In this document: positions 1 to 6,546 of the stretch, in pieces | Position numbering within the stretch: the stretch's first letter is position 1 | Layout of the letters: each line of letters begins with the position of its first letter | NCBI GenBank assembly: GCA_913061335.1 | Contig: CAJXTP010000129.1 | Coordinates: 1-8,326, forward strand | Length of the DNA stretch: 8,326 nt | Direction: 5' to 3' | DNA from: an uncultured Loktanella sp. | GTDB lineage: Bacteria > Pseudomonadota > Alphaproteobacteria > Rhodobacterales > Rhodobacteraceae | Notes under the pieces: generated by a model | Database searches by the model: none | What the model saw: the letters and a program-made list of their open reading frames with translations, nothing else | Told to the model about the DNA's origin: nothing | Position numbers and translations under genes: made by a program

Positions 1-101
1 TCGACGTCCAGAGCACCGGCAATCTTCTTTACTGTTTCAATGCTTGCTGAAAACCGCACGTTTTCGATTTTGCCCAGGTGAGAGCTGCTTGCGCCTGCGG
101 C
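1..101 (-). pseudogene. XRE-family helix-turn-helix regulator, 5'-truncated fragment
   Basis: Reading the minus strand from 101 towards 1 gives an open frame with no start codon that continues off the window edge. It contains SHLGKIENVRFSASIETV followed by a KKIAGALDV-like stretch. This is the usual second half of an XRE/Cro-cI HTH: the recognition helix, the KIEN turn and the 'P-S-x-x-T-L-x-K-I-A-x-A-L-x-V' segment. The first helix (the 'LTQEELA' part) is absent. The frame is closed upstream by the TAG stop of the ParD-like gene at 102-104, and neither other minus-strand frame in the preceding 80 bases supplies the missing half. I infer a regulator gene whose 5' end was lost when the antitoxin segment was joined to it. 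The C-terminal part outside the window cannot be judged. The family call is fairly sure; the broken status is inferred. Confidence 0.6.
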
Positions 102-440
102 CTAAGAATAAACCAATTCGCCTTTGTCATTCAGTCCAACACCACGCCGGAGCTGTTGGCGTTCTGCAAAAAATGCCTCTTCTTGATCGGCGGGGTCGGT
201 GACATCTTCGGCAAACTGCGCAAACCAGACTATTTGCTCTTCGGTGCTCAGTTCGTCGGGGGACAGCTCCCCCGCAAGGGCGTTGCTGATGTGCTGATAG
301 TCAAACTCACTGGATTGCTCGATGGCCTGGCCGATGTTAATCCAATGGGTGATCTGCCCCGCAACAGAACGGCTTTGTAAACCGGCTTCGCGGCGGACAA
401 CTGACATAACGTCGTCAGAAAGTTTCACAGTTCGGGACAT
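102..440 (-). CDS. ParD-like type II antitoxin (ribbon-helix-helix)
   Basis: This 112-residue protein matches the ParD-like antitoxin family. The N-terminus, SRTVKLSDDVM, resembles a short DNA-binding beta strand. It is followed by helices carrying RSVAGQITHWINIGQAIE, the family's conserved 'R-S-x-x-x-Q-x-x-H-W-x-x-I-G' pattern. An acidic C-terminal half (about residues 50-100) probably wraps the toxin. By family analogy it would neutralise a partner toxin and repress its own promoter. The ATG at 440 has AGAGG four bases upstream, which supports this start. Length is normal for the family, so the gene looks intact. Oddly, no toxin gene follows: the next in-frame sequence after the TAG stop is a headless XRE fragment. 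It may therefore be an orphan. Family assignment is confident; function in this strain is unknown. Confidence 0.8.
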   Translation of the reverse strand: MSRTVKLSDDVMSVVRREAGLQSRSVAGQITHWINIGQAIEQSSEFDYQHISNALAGELSPDELSTEEQIVWFAQFAEDVTDPADQEEAFFAERQQLRRGVGLNDKGELVYS

Positions 441-604
441 AAAACCTCTATCGTGTAGGTACGTGGCAAAATGCTACTTGCCCCTTATATATGGCGAAGG
501 ACCTATAAATGTCCCGCCAATTGCTAGTTTTGCAATACTCTCAGAAAAATCCACCGAGCGTGAAGACTGTACGCTGGTTTTTGTGAGCTTTCGGAGGGGC
601 TGGT
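441..604 (-). promoter_or_regulatory. upstream region of the antitoxin gene
   Basis: This gene-free stretch lies between the antitoxin start and the IS30 relic. Just upstream of the gene is a short inverted repeat, GGCAA (465-469) and TTGCC (478-482). An AT-rich TATATA-like block at about 485-492 could serve as a -10 element for minus-strand transcription. Type II antitoxins commonly bind short palindromes at such positions. No convincing -35 box was found, so the promoter is only suggested. Nothing else is recognisable here. Confidence 0.25.
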
Positions 605-922
605 GTGAACTCCTACCGAAGTGCAAAGTTTCGATGCAAGGCGCGGCGCTTCTCATGCACGTCTTGGGCGACGATTGCATGATAGCCATTCAGTTGTGGT
701 ATCTCGTCATCACGATGTAAATTACGTTTGAGCTCGCGGTAGATCGTAGACGGTGCGCGGCCCAATCTGTCAGCGATCTCTGGCACTGGCATTTTAGCGT
801 TACGCCACTTTGCGATCTTACGACGCTCTTCTAAGCTCAGGTGAGGGTAACAGCGGCCCATAATTTAACTCCATGTAATTCAGTACCTTGGTACAAAATT
901 TGCACTTCATTTGTGAATTCAC
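605..922. mobile_element. MITE-like, internally deleted IS30-family element
   Basis: Two imperfect terminal inverted repeats bound this segment of about 318 bp. The left one, 605-631, begins GTGAACTCC and contains GAAGTGCAAAG. The right one, 895-922 read on the minus strand, begins GTGAATTCA and contains GAAGTGCAAAT. They agree at about 21 of 28 aligned columns with one gap. Between them lies only the N-terminal part of an IS30-type transposase, whose frame runs straight into the left repeat. A full IS30 element is about 1 kb, so most of the transposase has been deleted. Short CTGG direct repeats at 600-603 and 923-926 might be a target duplication, but they leave base 604 unassigned and may be chance. 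The exact ends are approximate. Confidence 0.6.
613..861 (-). pseudogene. IS30-family transposase, N-terminal remnant
   Basis: An 82-codon frame encodes the HTH_38-type DNA-binding region of an IS30 transposase. Visible are the LSLEERRKIAKWRNAKMP helix start, EIADRLGRAPSTIYRELKRN (helix-turn-helix, about residues 27-46) and the family's NGYHA...AQD..EKRR stretch (about 58-73). The family's usual length is about 320-400 residues with a DDE catalytic core, and everything after roughly residue 77 is missing. The last codons are read from the left terminal repeat before a TAG at 613-615. The product cannot transpose by itself. It might still bind the ends of related elements, but nothing here shows that it is expressed. 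Confidence 0.85.
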
Positions 923-1069
923 CTGGCACCAAAGCAAAGGCGCATAATGTCGCATATGTTAAATTGTCTTTGAGCACTTCTGAGTTGGAGGGGCGGGCCC
1001 TCTTTACGTGTGTAAGATCACCGTTCCCGTCGTGAGGCCTATATAGTTGCAGACTGCTAGAATCTGCCT
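923..1069. other. intergenic tail after the sugar operon; no clear terminator
   Basis: This stretch separates the stop codon of the dehydrogenase gene from the IS30 relic. Two small inverted repeats are present: GCAGA/TCTGC around 1049-1067 and GAGGG/CCCTC around 987-1002. Neither has a good T-run on the minus strand, where the operon is transcribed. I see no gene or convincing intrinsic terminator, so the operon transcript may end by another mechanism or run into the relic. Confidence 0.4.
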
Positions 1070-1879
1070 TCACCAGTGCGGGAATCGATTTTCGAAAAAT
1101 CTCGCCAGCTTGAAGGAAAGAGCCCCTTTGATCCATGACCTTAGCACGATCATAGGCGGAACCCTTGCCTGGCTTCCATCTTGTGGATCATATCCGATCA
1201 CTCGTTTGGTTTCAGCGATGTCCCACCGCATGCCGGGGTTATCCGACATCAAATTCAATGCTGCAAACTGGACGTCTTTGACGTCGATCGCCGCGCGCAT
1301 TCCATTCAAGAAATCCCGATCGCTCAACCACATTTCCTGTCCCCAACGGCCCATCGCCATGTGAGGACCAGGCTGATTGTCGTGTGTCCATTGTGTCCAG
1401 CCGATGCGCAGACAGATGACCGAAAGCCCATGATATTCAGCAAAATACGCCCCAGTTCGTTCGCCAAAGAGCTTTGACATACCGTAAGCGTTCAACGGAC
1501 CCGGGGGTGTGGCACTGTTCAGCGGATCATCTGTGAACCGTTTGTCGCCATGGATCCAGTTTGAGCTGGCAAGAACAACCCGTTTCACACCATGGGCCGC
1601 CGCATGGTGGTAGAGGGTGAGCGTCGCGTCCATGTTGTGTTTGATCGCTGAGGACCACGTTGCAGCAGGTTCACGATCGCCGGCAAGGTGCACAATGACA
1701 TCCACGTCCTTTAGGAGGGCAATCCAACTGAGATCACCAGAAAGGTCCGCCATGTGAATGTGGGGGTGATCGACGGGGCGGATGTCGATGCCTGAAACTG
1801 AATAGCCCGCTTCCTGGTCAAGCGCATCAAACAGCTTGCGGCCCAAATGCCCACCGGCACCTGTGATCAAGACATGCAT
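1070..1879 (-). CDS. NAD-dependent sugar/uronate dehydrogenase (extended SDR, Udh-like)
   Basis: This 269-residue protein is an extended short-chain dehydrogenase. It shows the Rossmann motif GAGGHLG (7-13), an acidic Asp32 after strand 2 favouring NAD over NADP, Asp45-Leu46, HLAG (64-67), ASSN (104-107) with the likely catalytic serine, and YGMSK (132-136) as the YxxxK pair. Length, the SSN motif, the RIG segment (158-160), the later WLSDRDF motif and the C-terminal GYDPQD-like stretch resemble bacterial uronate dehydrogenases. Those enzymes oxidise the C1 hydroxyl of galacturonate or glucuronate to an aldarolactone. The ATG overlaps the 3' end of the DUF4380 gene by 13 bases and has AGGAA eight bases upstream, so the two are translationally close. 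The residue after RIG is Trp161, where as I recall uronate dehydrogenases have Ser, so the substrate may differ. The fold is certain; the substrate is inferred. Confidence 0.8.
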   Translation of the reverse strand: MHVLITGAGGHLGRKLFDALDQEAGYSVSGIDIRPVDHPHIHMADLSGDLSWIALLKDVDVIVHLAGDREPAATWSSAIKHNMDATLTLYHHAAAHGVKRVVLASSNWIHGDKRFTDDPLNSATPPGPLNAYGMSKLFGERTGAYFAEYHGLSVICLRIGWTQWTHDNQPGPHMAMGRWGQEMWLSDRDFLNGMRAAIDVKDVQFAALNLMSDNPGMRWDIAETKRVIGYDPQDGSQARVPPMIVLRSWIKGALSFKLARFFENRFPHW

Positions 1880-2757
1880 TTGCGGAGTTCCTTGTTAGAA
1901 GTGTCAGTCATTGGGTCGCCCTTAGGCCAAATGCCGAAGGTCTGCTGAAACTCAAGTGTTTCACCAGTGCCTAATGTTGTCAGGGGTGAATGCCATTCGG
2001 CCTCGCAATAGGGATAGTCGCCTGAATTAAAGATCTCGACGGGGTATTGATGTGCATACCTATCAAACTCGGAGGGTTTTGGGACAGTGCATCTCAGCCA
2101 TGGACCGTCCGCGCCATACTTTATCAATGTCTCCCCATCGGGGTTCGGCAGGCCGACTTTGAATTCTTGTTGTGTTGCACAATCTGCGACAATGCAATTG
2201 TCGTGCTGTGCAACCATCGAACCAGCATCGCCAAAGACTGGATGGATTTTGGGAGTATCCATCGCCACACCAATTTTTGCTGGTGTATCAACCATCATGA
2301 CTGACCAAATGCCTGTCTGACGTGAAGATTGGTCATGGTTCGTCACAGAATGTACGATGCTCCATTCACCACCGGAGTTCAGAGTGATGCGGCGTCGCAC
2401 GGACAGTTGTGAAACGGCGCATATCCCACTTGTCATTTCAACATGATCAATGCCTTTTGCGGTGACACTATAAGGGCCACTGTCCAGTGTTGGAAACGGT
2501 GCACCATTGATCCACGAGGTATCAGGTGCAATCCAAGTCTTTTCGCCGCCCCAAAGGGAAAAGCCGAATTGAGGCGAACGTGTTGGCAAACTCCCTAGGT
2601 TAGCTTGATCAAAAGACAGACCAAGCAAATCCGGGTTTTGAAAAAGCAGAGACTGGTTGCGGAATTTAACATCCCAGAGGCGGCCTCCGATGCCGGGCAA
2701 GACCACAAGTTCCAGATCATCCTGTTGCAGCTGCAAAGTAGCCCATTGATCAGACAT
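1867..2757 (-). CDS. DUF4380 family protein, galactose-mutarotase-like fold
   Basis: This 296-residue protein has no signal peptide and is presumably cytoplasmic. Near the N-terminus is a PGIGGRLWDVKFRNQSLLF stretch, then a GGEKTWIAPD motif. Near the C-terminus it reads YCEAEWHSPLTTLGTGETL (about 250-268). These are hallmarks of DUF4380 proteins, which adopt the beta-sandwich of aldose 1-epimerases. I infer a sugar-binding or anomer-converting role feeding the adjacent dehydrogenase; no enzyme activity is established for the family to my knowledge. The frame opens further upstream at 2808, but the ATG at 2757 is preferred. It has GGGAG nine bases before it, while the upstream extension runs through a strong hairpin and is rich in Arg, Pro and Cys. 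It lies between the binding-protein and dehydrogenase genes in one operon. Confidence 0.75.
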   Translation of the reverse strand: MSDQWATLQLQQDDLELVVLPGIGGRLWDVKFRNQSLLFQNPDLLGLSFDQANLGSLPTRSPQFGFSLWGGEKTWIAPDTSWINGAPFPTLDSGPYSVTAKGIDHVEMTSGICAVSQLSVRRRITLNSGGEWSIVHSVTNHDQSSRQTGIWSVMMVDTPAKIGVAMDTPKIHPVFGDAGSMVAQHDNCIVADCATQQEFKVGLPNPDGETLIKYGADGPWLRCTVPKPSEFDRYAHQYPVEIFNSGDYPYCEAEWHSPLTTLGTGETLEFQQTFGIWPKGDPMTDTSNKELRKCMS

Positions 2758-2776
2758 TTTGCCCATCTCCCTGCGA

Positions 2777-2807
2777 TGCCCCGGCGCAGAACACATGCGC
2801 CGGGGCA
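2777..2807 (-). promoter_or_regulatory. GC-rich intercistronic stem-loop after the binding-protein gene
   Basis: The arms TGCCCCGGCGCA (2777-2788) and TGCGCCGGGGCA (2796-2807) are perfectly complementary over 12 bp, with a 7-base loop. The structure fills most of the gap between the stop of the binding-protein gene and the ribosome site of the DUF4380 gene. No T-run follows on the minus strand, so it is unlikely to be a full intrinsic terminator. Comparable hairpins after periplasmic binding-protein genes stabilise the upstream mRNA end and limit downstream expression, and I infer the same role here. Confidence 0.7.
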
Positions 2808-2812
2808 AATAC

Positions 2813-3808
2813 TTATGCGTGTTTGAACTGTGCGACGTTCTCAGCTGTGATGGGCATGACCCCAGTTTCTACGCGCTCTGGCAGTGGGTTGATTCCGGCT
2901 GCTTTCCAATCAGGCAAGACTTTCAGTGCGTCAGTGTTCTGCCAATGCATCATATGGAAGGCGAGGAAAATCTCGAGATAAGATTTCTGCGCAACAGCAC
3001 CGTAGATCGTGCCGTCTTCGATATAGGGCAGCATGTCATCATTGCGATCCATCGCGACGATCTTGATGTCCTTGCGACCCGCTTCATTCACAGCAATCGC
3101 AGCGCCCTTGCCGCTATCGCCATCTGTGCCACCGATGCCAACAATATCAGGGTTCGCCTGAATGGCCTGTAGATAAGCGGTTGGCGCGTATGACGGATCT
3201 GCCTTGTCATTGACCACATCGACAACTTCGATGTCTGGGTACTTTTCTGCAAAGATCTGTTTATAGCCCTCGACGCGCTCCAAGGTGGAGGGCGCTGGGA
3301 AAGTGCCAAGGATAACCTTTCCTTTGCCGCCAATTGCTTGGGCGAGCATTTCGCCGCCCACACGTCCGGCCTGAACACCGTTGATGCCAAGAAACGTTGA
3401 GCGGGGGCTATTTGGGATGTCACCGATGCAGCATGTGACGGGGATGCCCGCCGCAACAGCGCGTTCGACGCCAGGCGCCAAAGTAGCTGGATCACCGGGG
3501 AAGATCATGATGCCGGCAGGGCGTCGTGCGATGAGTTCATCCAACTGACGAGCTTGTGCTGCGGTGTCGAAATCCAACGGTCCGGTGAAGGTCGCTTTGA
3601 TGCCCATCAGTTCTTCGAGGTCTTTCATCGCGTTGCGATAATCTACCCAGAAAGGTACTTGTGTGACGATGGATAGGAACACATATTCCTTGCCAGCAGC
3701 TTGTGCCATTGCTTCCTTTGACAGCAATGGCATGCCAAATGCAGCGGCCAGACCTGCAGTAGTGCTTGCCGTCAACAGCTTGCGCCGGTTTACTTTCATT
3801 TCAGTCAT
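2813..3808 (-). CDS. sugar ABC transporter periplasmic substrate-binding protein (ribose/RbsB class)
   Basis: This 331-residue protein captures the sugar in the periplasm and delivers it to the permease. The N-terminus has a twin-arginine type signal, VNRRKLLTAS (6-15), then a hydrophobic stretch and a likely cleavage after AMA (33-35). There is no lipobox cysteine, so it should be soluble. The mature part fits the Peripla_BP_4 (RbsB-like) family, with the LDELIARRPAGIMIFPGDP strand-helix unit, the PVTCCIGDIP hinge-side strand and the GIGGTDGDSGKGAA ligand-pocket loop. The ATG at 3808 has AGGGAGA five bases upstream. The alternative ATG three codons later lacks such spacing. The gene is third in the operon, 53 bases after the permease gene, and a strong stem-loop follows it. 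The family is certain; the ligand is unknown, and pentoses, hexoses or uronates are all possible. Confidence 0.92.
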   Translation of the reverse strand: MTEMKVNRRKLLTASTTAGLAAAFGMPLLSKEAMAQAAGKEYVFLSIVTQVPFWVDYRNAMKDLEELMGIKATFTGPLDFDTAAQARQLDELIARRPAGIMIFPGDPATLAPGVERAVAAGIPVTCCIGDIPNSPRSTFLGINGVQAGRVGGEMLAQAIGGKGKVILGTFPAPSTLERVEGYKQIFAEKYPDIEVVDVVNDKADPSYAPTAYLQAIQANPDIVGIGGTDGDSGKGAAIAVNEAGRKDIKIVAMDRNDDMLPYIEDGTIYGAVAQKSYLEIFLAFHMMHWQNTDALKVLPDWKAAGINPLPERVETGVMPITAENVAQFKHA

Positions 3809-3861
3809 GTTGATCTCCCTTTTTTAGATCGTTGGTTGTTGGTTCTTGTGAGGTATTGGGG

Positions 3862-4854
3862 TTAGCCCCGCTTGCTTCGGATCAGCATGTCCAGTGCGAC
3901 GGCTGAGACCAGAACGCCGCCGATGACGATCATCTGCCAGTAGATTGAAACGGCCTGCATGGTCATAGTGTTATTGATCAGCGCAACAAAGACGACGCCG
4001 AGGAAGGCCCCAAGAATCGTGCCTTCGCCTCCGCGCAAAGACGCGCCGCCAATGACGGCTGCGGCCAAGACTTGCAGCTCAATTCCGTTGCCAGCCGTGG
4101 GTGTGCCGCTCATCAGGCGCGAAGCAAGGAACACACCCGCCAAGGCGGCAAGGACGCCAGTAAGTGCGTAGAGAATGATGCGCACGCGGGTGACATGAAT
4201 GCCGGATAGCACGGCGGCCTTTTCGTTCGCGCCTATGAAGTAAACCTGACGAAAAAATCGAGTGTGGCGCACGGCGAGATCAAAGGCGATGACCAGCAGA
4301 ATGACCATGAGGACCATGACCGGGAACCCGCCGACATCCGCCTTACCGATCCATGCAAAGGAAGCGGGTAAGCTGGATACAGAGAAACCTTCTGTCAAGA
4401 CCAGAGCGATGCCGCGTGCAATCGACATTGTTCCTAACGTTGCAATCAACGGGTTGATACCTAGGCTGGTTACCAGCACGCCATTCACAACACCGATAAC
4501 AGCGCCCAGGATCAGCCCGCAGAATATGGCCAACGGGATTGGCATGCCGCTCAGCAGTAGCATTGCCACAACAGTTGAGGACAGTGCCATGACGGATCCA
4601 ACGGACAGATCAAACCCGCCAGAGGCCAGCAAGATTGCCATGCCAATGACGATGATTGCTGTCGGTGCCATACCTACAGCCACTGCGCGGAAGTTCGAAA
4701 AGCTAAAGAAGTAGGGATTGATGTTGGCCATTACGATGATGATGACGGCAATCAGAACGATCAGCGTCAATTCGCGAATGTCGACAAAGGCTTGCAGGAC
4801 ACGGCGCAGGAATGGCCGCTTTTGGGATGTCGAGGCTTGGGCGGTCATCGTCAC
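3862..4854 (-). CDS. sugar ABC transporter permease (RbsC class)
   Basis: This 330-residue, very hydrophobic protein of the BPD_transp_2 family forms the membrane channel of a ribose-type importer, with about 8-10 membrane segments. Recognisable stretches include NINPYFFSFSNFRAVAVGMAPTAIIVIGMAILLASGGFDLSVGS near residues 45-90 (the family's 'G-x-D-L-S-V-G-S' motif), NPLIATLGTMSIARGIAL, and the C-terminal AAAVIGGASLRGGEGTILGAFLG loop that contacts the ATPase. Translation probably begins at the GTG at 4854, seven bases after AGGAG and overlapping the ATPase stop codon as GTGA. An ATG two codons later is also possible. The overlap indicates translational coupling with the ATPase. Family assignment is certain. 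Confidence 0.93.
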   Translation of the reverse strand: MTMTAQASTSQKRPFLRRVLQAFVDIRELTLIVLIAVIIIVMANINPYFFSFSNFRAVAVGMAPTAIIVIGMAILLASGGFDLSVGSVMALSSTVVAMLLLSGMPIPLAIFCGLILGAVIGVVNGVLVTSLGINPLIATLGTMSIARGIALVLTEGFSVSSLPASFAWIGKADVGGFPVMVLMVILLVIAFDLAVRHTRFFRQVYFIGANEKAAVLSGIHVTRVRIILYALTGVLAALAGVFLASRLMSGTPTAGNGIELQVLAAAVIGGASLRGGEGTILGAFLGVVFVALINNTMTMQAVSIYWQMIVIGGVLVSAVALDMLIRSKRG

Positions 4855-6413
4855 AATGCGGCTCCTGAATGTGGGGAAGGGGAGATGAGCGGAGGATTTG
4901 GATTCCCCGCCGCCATTTGAAGGAGCGCAGTTTCGCTTGCCTCATGTGCTGCGATGTCGCCCATCAAACGGCCTTCATGAACAACCAGAATGCGTGTGGA
5001 CAATGATACAAGTTCAGGAAAATCAGATGACACTACAAGAATAGCCATGCCTTCGGCTGCGCGGCGCAAGAGCTCAGTATGGATCTGGAATTTTGCTCCC
5101 ACATCAACGCCTTTGGTGGGTTCTTCGACGATCAGCAGATCAGGTGCGCGTTTGAGCCATTTGGCCAGCATGATCTTTTGCTGGTTGCCGCCCGATAGGG
5201 AGCCGACCTCCTCTGTGATTTCGCCAGCTTTCACACTGAAAGCGGCAATGGCTGCGGTACTTGCCCGCCTGATCGAACCTTTACTCATGATGCCCAATGT
5301 CGTATGTTCGGGAAGGCTGGCCGCGATCAGGTTGTCGCTGAGGGATTGTTCCAGGAACAGCCCTTCGGTCTTGCGTTCTTCGGGTACAAATCCAACACCA
5401 GCGCGCATCGCTTGTCGCAGCGAGGTGAATTTCGCGGGTTTTCCATGTAGCGCCACTTCCCCTGTGACCCCCTGCATCAAACCAACGATAGAGCGGACGA
5501 TCTCACTGCGCCGCGCCCCCATTAGCCCGGCCATACCAACGATTTCACCGGACTTGATGGAAAACGAAATGTCTTCGAACTCGCTCGCTCGGGTCAGTCC
5601 TTTGACGTTTAGCACCTCGGCGCCTTTGACGTCCCCAGATCGGTTGATATCACCGGGATGCGCGCCGCCAATCATCTCGGCGATAACTTGCTCTTGCGAC
5701 GTTTCCGAGATGGGAAGGGTGCTGATCTGTTGGCCATCTCTTAGAACAGTCACGCGATCCGAGATGCGAAATATCTCGGCCATGTGGTGGCTGACATACA
5801 CAATCCCAATGCCCTTTGCCGCCAACCCGCGCAACACGTCGAACAGCGCATCGACCTCGTCCGGGGCCAGCGCTGATGTTGGTTCGTCCAGCAACAGCAC
5901 ACGCGCATTTAGGGAAAGTGCCTTGGCGATTTCGACAATCTGACGGGAACTGATCGGCAGGCTATCGACGGGCATTGACACATCAATGTCTAGACCAAAC
6001 TCGGCCAATAGTGCTTCGGCCCGGCGGCGCAACTCTGGCCAGTTTACCACGCCCAGCCGCGTTGGAGCCCGTCCTGCATAAATGTTTTCTGCGACGGAAA
6101 GGGCACCCGCAAGACTCAGCTCCTGAAAGACGCAGCCGATCCCGAGCGATTGAGCATGAGATGGGTTTTCGATCCGCTTGTCAGTGCCATCGCATAGGAC
6201 TTTGCCCTTTGAGGGCTGATGGAGGCCATAGAGAAGACCCAGACAGGTCGACTTTCCGGCGCCATTTTCACCGCACAGGGCGTGAACTTCGCCGGGGCGA
6301 AGGTCGAAATCAACGCCGTCCAGAACGACGTTTGGCCCGAAACTTTTTCCCACCCCGTCCAATTGGATCAAGGGCTGCACAACCGGTGCATCTAGAATCG
6401 ATGCTGCAACCAT
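4851..6413 (-). CDS. sugar ABC transporter ATP-binding protein, two ABC domains (RbsA class)
   Basis: This 520-residue protein couples ATP hydrolysis to sugar import and carries two nucleotide-binding domains in tandem. Domain 1 has a canonical Walker A, GENGAGKST (48-56), a VFQELSL Q-loop, and Walker B VLLLDEPTSAL. Its signature region is the divergent LPISSRQIVEIAKAL usual in this class. Domain 2 has a degenerate Walker A (GLMGARRSE, no lysine), an intact LSGGNQQK signature and a LLIVEEPTKGVDVGAK Walker B. One intact and one degenerate site is typical of RbsA/XylG/MglA proteins. The ATG at 6413 has GGGAGG seven bases upstream. It is the first gene of the operon, downstream of a TTGACA box covered by a large palindrome. 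Specificity cannot be read from an ATPase. Confidence 0.94.
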   Translation of the reverse strand: MVAASILDAPVVQPLIQLDGVGKSFGPNVVLDGVDFDLRPGEVHALCGENGAGKSTCLGLLYGLHQPSKGKVLCDGTDKRIENPSHAQSLGIGCVFQELSLAGALSVAENIYAGRAPTRLGVVNWPELRRRAEALLAEFGLDIDVSMPVDSLPISSRQIVEIAKALSLNARVLLLDEPTSALAPDEVDALFDVLRGLAAKGIGIVYVSHHMAEIFRISDRVTVLRDGQQISTLPISETSQEQVIAEMIGGAHPGDINRSGDVKGAEVLNVKGLTRASEFEDISFSIKSGEIVGMAGLMGARRSEIVRSIVGLMQGVTGEVALHGKPAKFTSLRQAMRAGVGFVPEERKTEGLFLEQSLSDNLIAASLPEHTTLGIMSKGSIRRASTAAIAAFSVKAGEITEEVGSLSGGNQQKIMLAKWLKRAPDLLIVEEPTKGVDVGAKFQIHTELLRRAAEGMAILVVSSDFPELVSLSTRILVVHEGRLMGDIAAHEASETALLQMAAGNPNPPLISPSPHSGAAL

Positions 6414-6432
6414 TAAACGTCCTCCCGCTTTT

Positions 6433-6464
6433 TAATTGGCATCTGATATCTTAGATGTCAATTA
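6433..6464 (-). promoter_or_regulatory. 32-bp palindrome over the transporter operon promoter (putative GntR operator)
   Basis: The arms TAATTGGCATCT (6433-6444) and AGATGTCAATTA (6453-6464) pair at 11 of 12 positions; over all 16 positions of each half, 13 pair. The centre holds ATCTG-N6-TAGAT (6441-6456), nearly the same as two sites beside the regulator gene. Read on the minus strand, a perfect TTGACA -35 box (6461-6456) sits inside the palindrome. The -10 region 17-18 bases on is weak (CAATTA or AATTAA). A protein bound here would block polymerase, which suggests repression relieved by a ligand. Assignment to the adjacent GntR protein is inferred. Confidence 0.65.
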
Positions 6465-6490
6465 TTATTCGGCTTGGGCGTTACAGACAC

Positions 6491-6521
6491 GAAAAAGGGC
6501 GGCCCCAGCTGGAACCGCCCT
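6491..6521 (-). terminator. rho-independent terminator of the GntR regulator gene
   Basis: Read on the minus strand, AGGGCGG (6521-6515) pairs perfectly with CCGCCCT (6502-6496). Two further C-G pairs lie inside after a two-base mismatch, around an AGCT loop, and a run of Ts follows (6496-6492). It starts 26 bases after the regulator's stop codon. It separates the regulator transcript from the transporter operon, which then needs its own promoter. Confidence 0.8.
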
Positions 6522-6546
6522 GTCGAACTTTCTGTCTAAAATGGGA

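Noticed and set aside
322..720. 132-codon plus-strand open frame across the antitoxin start and IS30 relic
   Set aside because: It overlaps two recognisable minus-strand coding pieces, has no motif, and has no convincing ribosome site.
987..1005. GAGGG/CCCTC hairpin followed by TTT on the plus strand as a terminator
   Set aside because: The stem is only 5 bp, the T-run is short, and no plus-strand gene ends here.
2758..2808. 17-residue N-terminal extension of the DUF4380 protein
   Set aside because: It runs through the intercistronic hairpin, and a good ribosome site lies directly before the internal ATG at 2757.
4262..4714. 150-codon plus-strand open frame
   Set aside because: It is an antisense shadow of the permease gene. 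Its composition reflects the complement of hydrophobic codons.
4990..5943. 317-codon plus-strand open frame
   Set aside because: It lies antisense inside the ATPase gene. The translation is low-complexity, rich in Ser, Arg and Pro, with no motif, whereas the minus strand encodes clear ABC motifs.
5975..6454. 159-codon plus-strand open frame
   Set aside because: It is antisense to the first ABC domain, extends over the operator region, and has an Arg-rich composition without family features.
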